In this document: piece by piece, positions 6,158-8,174 of the stretch
Layout of the letters: the number at the start of each line of letters is the position of its first letter
How positions within the stretch are numbered: the first letter of the stretch is position 1
DNA from: Planctomycetaceae bacterium
Lineage (GTDB): Bacteria; Planctomycetota; Planctomycetia; Pirellulales; UBA1268
NCBI GenBank assembly: GCA_018694455.1
Contig: JABHNP010000227.1
Location: forward strand, 1 to 8,174
Reading direction: 5' to 3'
DNA: 8,174 nucleotides
Translations under genes and position numbers: made by a program
The notes under the pieces: generated by a model
What the model was told of the DNA's origin: nothing
Seen by the model: only the letters and a program-made list of their open reading frames with translations
Database searches by the model: none

Positions 6158-6802
6158 GTGCCTCATTCATCACCATCTCTTCCCTCGCTTACGCTTCCTG
6201 AAATTGGCTCCAGTACCGACAAGACACTCGAAACCCTTGTGGCTCATTGGCACGACGTTGAACCACATCATTCGGAAACCGAACTTGCCGGAAAAGTCTG
6301 TGACCTTCACCAATTTAATTTTCTCTTATGGCATGAAGAAGATATTGCGAGATCTCCCGACGTCAGCGATACAAAAATAGCCGCTGTCAAGCGGGCGATT
6401 GATAAGTACAACCAGGCTCGTAATGATGCTATTGAAAAAGTTGATGACTGGCTCATTCAGGACCTTGCAAATCGCGGCATCGCGGCTGAAGACGATGCAC
6501 CAGCAGCGACAGAAACACCTGGTGCTGCAATAGATCGGCTATCGATTCTTGAGCTTCGACGCTACCACATGCGTGAACAACTCGAACGAGACGATGCCTC
6601 ACAAGAACACCGTGAGAAAGTTGCTCAGAAAATGGTCATACTTGATCAGCAGAGAGATCATCTCACCACTGCCCTTGACCGACTGCTTCAAGAAATATTT
6701 TCTGGGAAACGTCCTTTGCGAGTCTTCCGGCAAATGAAGATGTATAACGATCCGGCAATGAATCCATATCTCTACAAATCCGCCTCAAATCCAGTTACAT
6801 GA
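6158..6802 (+). CDS. DUF4254 family protein of unknown function
   Basis: This 214-residue soluble, mostly helical, charged protein matches my memory of the DUF4254 family. Conserved-looking stretches are NFLLWHEEDIAR (54-65), AAVKRAID (75-82) with YNQARNDAIE (84-93), ETPGAAIDRLSILELR (119-134), and the C-terminal FRQMKMYNDPAMNP (190-203). No signal peptide or membrane segment is present, so it should be cytoplasmic. Function is unknown. Invariant polar clusters (W58, H59, E60, D62, R65; R88, N89, D90; D126, R127) look more like a functional site than mere scaffold, but that is inference. In Bacteroidetes the family is often seen near lipopolysaccharide glycosyltransferases (from memory). It follows the ketosynthase by 36 bp on the same strand and so is probably the last gene of the cluster. 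GTG is used as start, with GGAG 7 nt upstream; the first 20 residues are Ser/Pro-rich and poorly conserved-looking. Confidence 0.82.
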   Translation: MPHSSPSLPSLTLPEIGSSTDKTLETLVAHWHDVEPHHSETELAGKVCDLHQFNFLLWHEEDIARSPDVSDTKIAAVKRAIDKYNQARNDAIEKVDDWLIQDLANRGIAAEDDAPAATETPGAAIDRLSILELRRYHMREQLERDDASQEHREKVAQKMVILDQQRDHLTTALDRLLQEIFSGKRPLRVFRQMKMYNDPAMNPYLYKSASNPVT

Positions 6803-6875
6803 TCAAGAGAACAGGGTCGTCTGCGTAAAGAAATGCGTATTACACATTCGGCCTTATGAATGATTCAACCTGAGA
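6803..6875. other. Short convergent intergenic spacer
   Basis: It separates the ends of two converging genes, so terminators would be expected. Only a 5-bp CATTC/GAATG stem (around 6846-6863) without a T-run is visible, which is too weak to call. Confidence 0.4.
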
Positions 6876-8174
6876 TCATAGAAGAATGTCGTGCACAACA
6901 TCTCCGTGAACATCGGTGAGACGATAATCTCTACCTTGATGACGGAACGTGAGTTTTGTGTGATCGAATCCGAGAAGTTGAAGTATTGTGGCGTTGAGGT
7001 CATGCACGTGAACAGGATCATTCGTAATTGAAAACCCTAATTCATCTGTTGCACCATAGATCGTTCCAGGCTTCGTACCACCACCAGCAAGCCACATCGT
7101 AAAAGCATTCTTATGATGATCACGACCCGGTTCCCGTTTTTTTGCAGTGGGTGTGTCTACATTTCCTTGGGCCAGTGGCGTGCGGCCAAACTCACCTCCC
7201 CAGACCACAAGGGTTTCATCAAGTAAACCTCGTCTTCTCAAATCGGCTACAAGCGCAGCCATACCCTGATCAACATCACGGCATTTAGCAGGCAATCTAA
7301 TTTTGAGATTCCCATGATGATCCCAGTCGGAATCAAAAAGCTGCACAAAGCGAACTCCACGTTCGATGAGCCGGCGGGCAAGGAGACAGTTGGCTGCAAA
7401 TGACGGCTTCCCTGGTTCCACGCCATAAAGTTCCAACGTCTCAACAGTCTCAGTCGACAAATCAGTAAGATCTGGAACGCTTGCCTGCATTCGAAATGCC
7501 ATTTCATACTGGCTGATTCGTGTCGCAATTTCTGGGTCTTCAGTTTCGGCAAGACGTAGAGAATTGAGACCGTTGACGGTATCAAGCAATCGCCGCCCAT
7601 CTTCACGAGATCGACCGGCTGGATTGCTGAGGTAAAGCACCGGGTCACCACTGGAACGAAAACGAACACCCTGATGAATGCTTGGCAAAAAACCGTTTGA
7701 CCACAGCTGTGAACCAGCACCACCGGCAGGACCAGAGAGCAATACAACATATGCTGGAAGATTCTCGTTTTCACTTCCTAAACCATACGTTGTCCAAGCA
7801 CCAAGGGAAGGCCGTCCACCGCGCCCGAAGCCACTATGCATGAACATCTGGGCCGGAGCATGGTTGATTTCATCAGTGTGCAGACTGCGTACAACACACA
7901 ATTCATCTGCCACACCCCCGAGGCAGGGAAGGTGTTCAACGACATCAAGCCCAACATTACCTTGCTTGGAGAATTGAAATGGTGAACCTGCAAGAACTTT
8001 TTTATCACCGATAAATGCCAACTTTAAACCATCAAGAAATGCTTCCGGACAGTTTTCACCATGTCGCTTTGAAAGGACGGGCTTTGGATCAAGCATATCA
8101 ATCTGGGATGGTGCCCCCACCATATGGAGATGGATCACCGACTTCGCGCGAGGGCTGAAGTGAGAAGCATGCCC
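6876..8174 (-). CDS. DUF1501 domain protein, 5' end cut by window edge
   Basis: The frame is open from the right edge to a TGA at 6876, giving 432 visible residues of a protein usually about 470-490 long. An in-frame GTG at 8138 is not the start: 12 further codons upstream (GHASHFSPRAKS) continue the family's pre-core sequence, and the expected N-terminal Tat signal would lie beyond 8174. Seen: IHLHMVGAPSQIDMLDPKP near the start; a SLHTDEINHAPAQ stretch; DWDHHG; WGGEFGRTP (about 7180-7205); GRDHH; WLAGGG; and PVHVHDL with RDYRLTDV at the end. The family is related to the alkaline phosphatase/sulfatase fold, is greatly expanded in Planctomycetes, and is thought to be exported; its substrate is not established. 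Members are usually encoded beside a DUF1549/DUF1553 cytochrome-type protein, whose gene would be expected to the right, outside this window. It is convergent with the ketosynthase cluster. Confidence 0.93.
   Translation of the reverse strand, partial: GHASHFSPRAKSVIHLHMVGAPSQIDMLDPKPVLSKRHGENCPEAFLDGLKLAFIGDKKVLAGSPFQFSKQGNVGLDVVEHLPCLGGVADELCVVRSLHTDEINHAPAQMFMHSGFGRGGRPSLGAWTTYGLGSENENLPAYVVLLSGPAGGAGSQLWSNGFLPSIHQGVRFRSSGDPVLYLSNPAGRSREDGRRLLDTVNGLNSLRLAETEDPEIATRISQYEMAFRMQASVPDLTDLSTETVETLELYGVEPGKPSFAANCLLARRLIERGVRFVQLFDSDWDHHGNLKIRLPAKCRDVDQGMAALVADLRRRGLLDETLVVWGGEFGRTPLAQGNVDTPTAKKREPGRDHHKNAFTMWLAGGGTKPGTIYGATDELGFSITNDPVHVHDLNATILQLLGFDHTKLTFRHQGRDYRLTDVHGDVVHDILL

Noticed and set aside
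6846..6863. Small CATTC/GAATG hairpin between convergent genes as terminator
   Set aside because: Only 5 bp with an 8-nt loop and no T-run; likely chance.
8136..8138. GTG as start of the DUF1501 gene
   Set aside because: The frame continues upstream to the window edge with family-like sequence, so the start is outside.
1..8174. CRISPR array, tRNA/rRNA gene, insertion sequence or attachment site
   Set aside because: No regularly spaced repeats, cloverleaf-like sequence, transposase motifs or flanking inverted/direct repeats were seen on either strand by eye.

Overview
The window looks like chromosomal DNA from a member of the Planctomycetota. The evidence is family content: a DUF1501 protein, a twin-arginine-exported TIM-barrel isomerase of the hydroxypyruvate-isomerase type, an exported calcineurin-like phosphoesterase and a DUF4254 protein form a combination I associate with that phylum. 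Base composition is moderate and codon use is mixed. Genus cannot be assigned from the sequence alone. I see no rRNA, tRNA, CRISPR array, transposase or plasmid/phage function.

Left part (1-2270), minus strand: two genes read leftwards, probably as one transcription unit. The first is a Tat-signal TIM-barrel isomerase/epimerase (2270-1341). After 42 bp comes a calcineurin-like metallophosphoesterase (GTG start at 1298) that runs off the left edge. This gene is easy to miss because it has no stop codon in the window. A 156-bp divergent spacer (2271-2426) separates this pair from a rightward block.

Middle (2427-6802), plus strand: a UDP-glucuronate decarboxylase (UDP-xylose synthase) is followed by a 279-bp spacer holding a strong imperfect hairpin. 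Then comes a compact four-gene cluster: an acyl carrier protein (3684-3950), a short ketosynthase-like protein with no catalytic cysteine (4026-4880), a complete FabF-type ketosynthase (4880-6121, overlapping the previous stop as TAATG), and a DUF4254 protein with a GTG start (6158-6802). The cluster resembles a minimal type II acyl-chain-building set (KS, chain-length-factor-like partner, ACP). It has no ketoreductase, dehydratase or acyltransferase in view, so those steps would have to come from housekeeping fatty-acid enzymes or distant genes. This is the most unusual part of the window. Its product is unknown, and the neighbouring UDP-xylose synthase only hints at an envelope or glycolipid role.

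Right part (6876-8174), minus strand: a DUF1501 protein convergent with the cluster, running off the right edge. Its true start lies outside the window.
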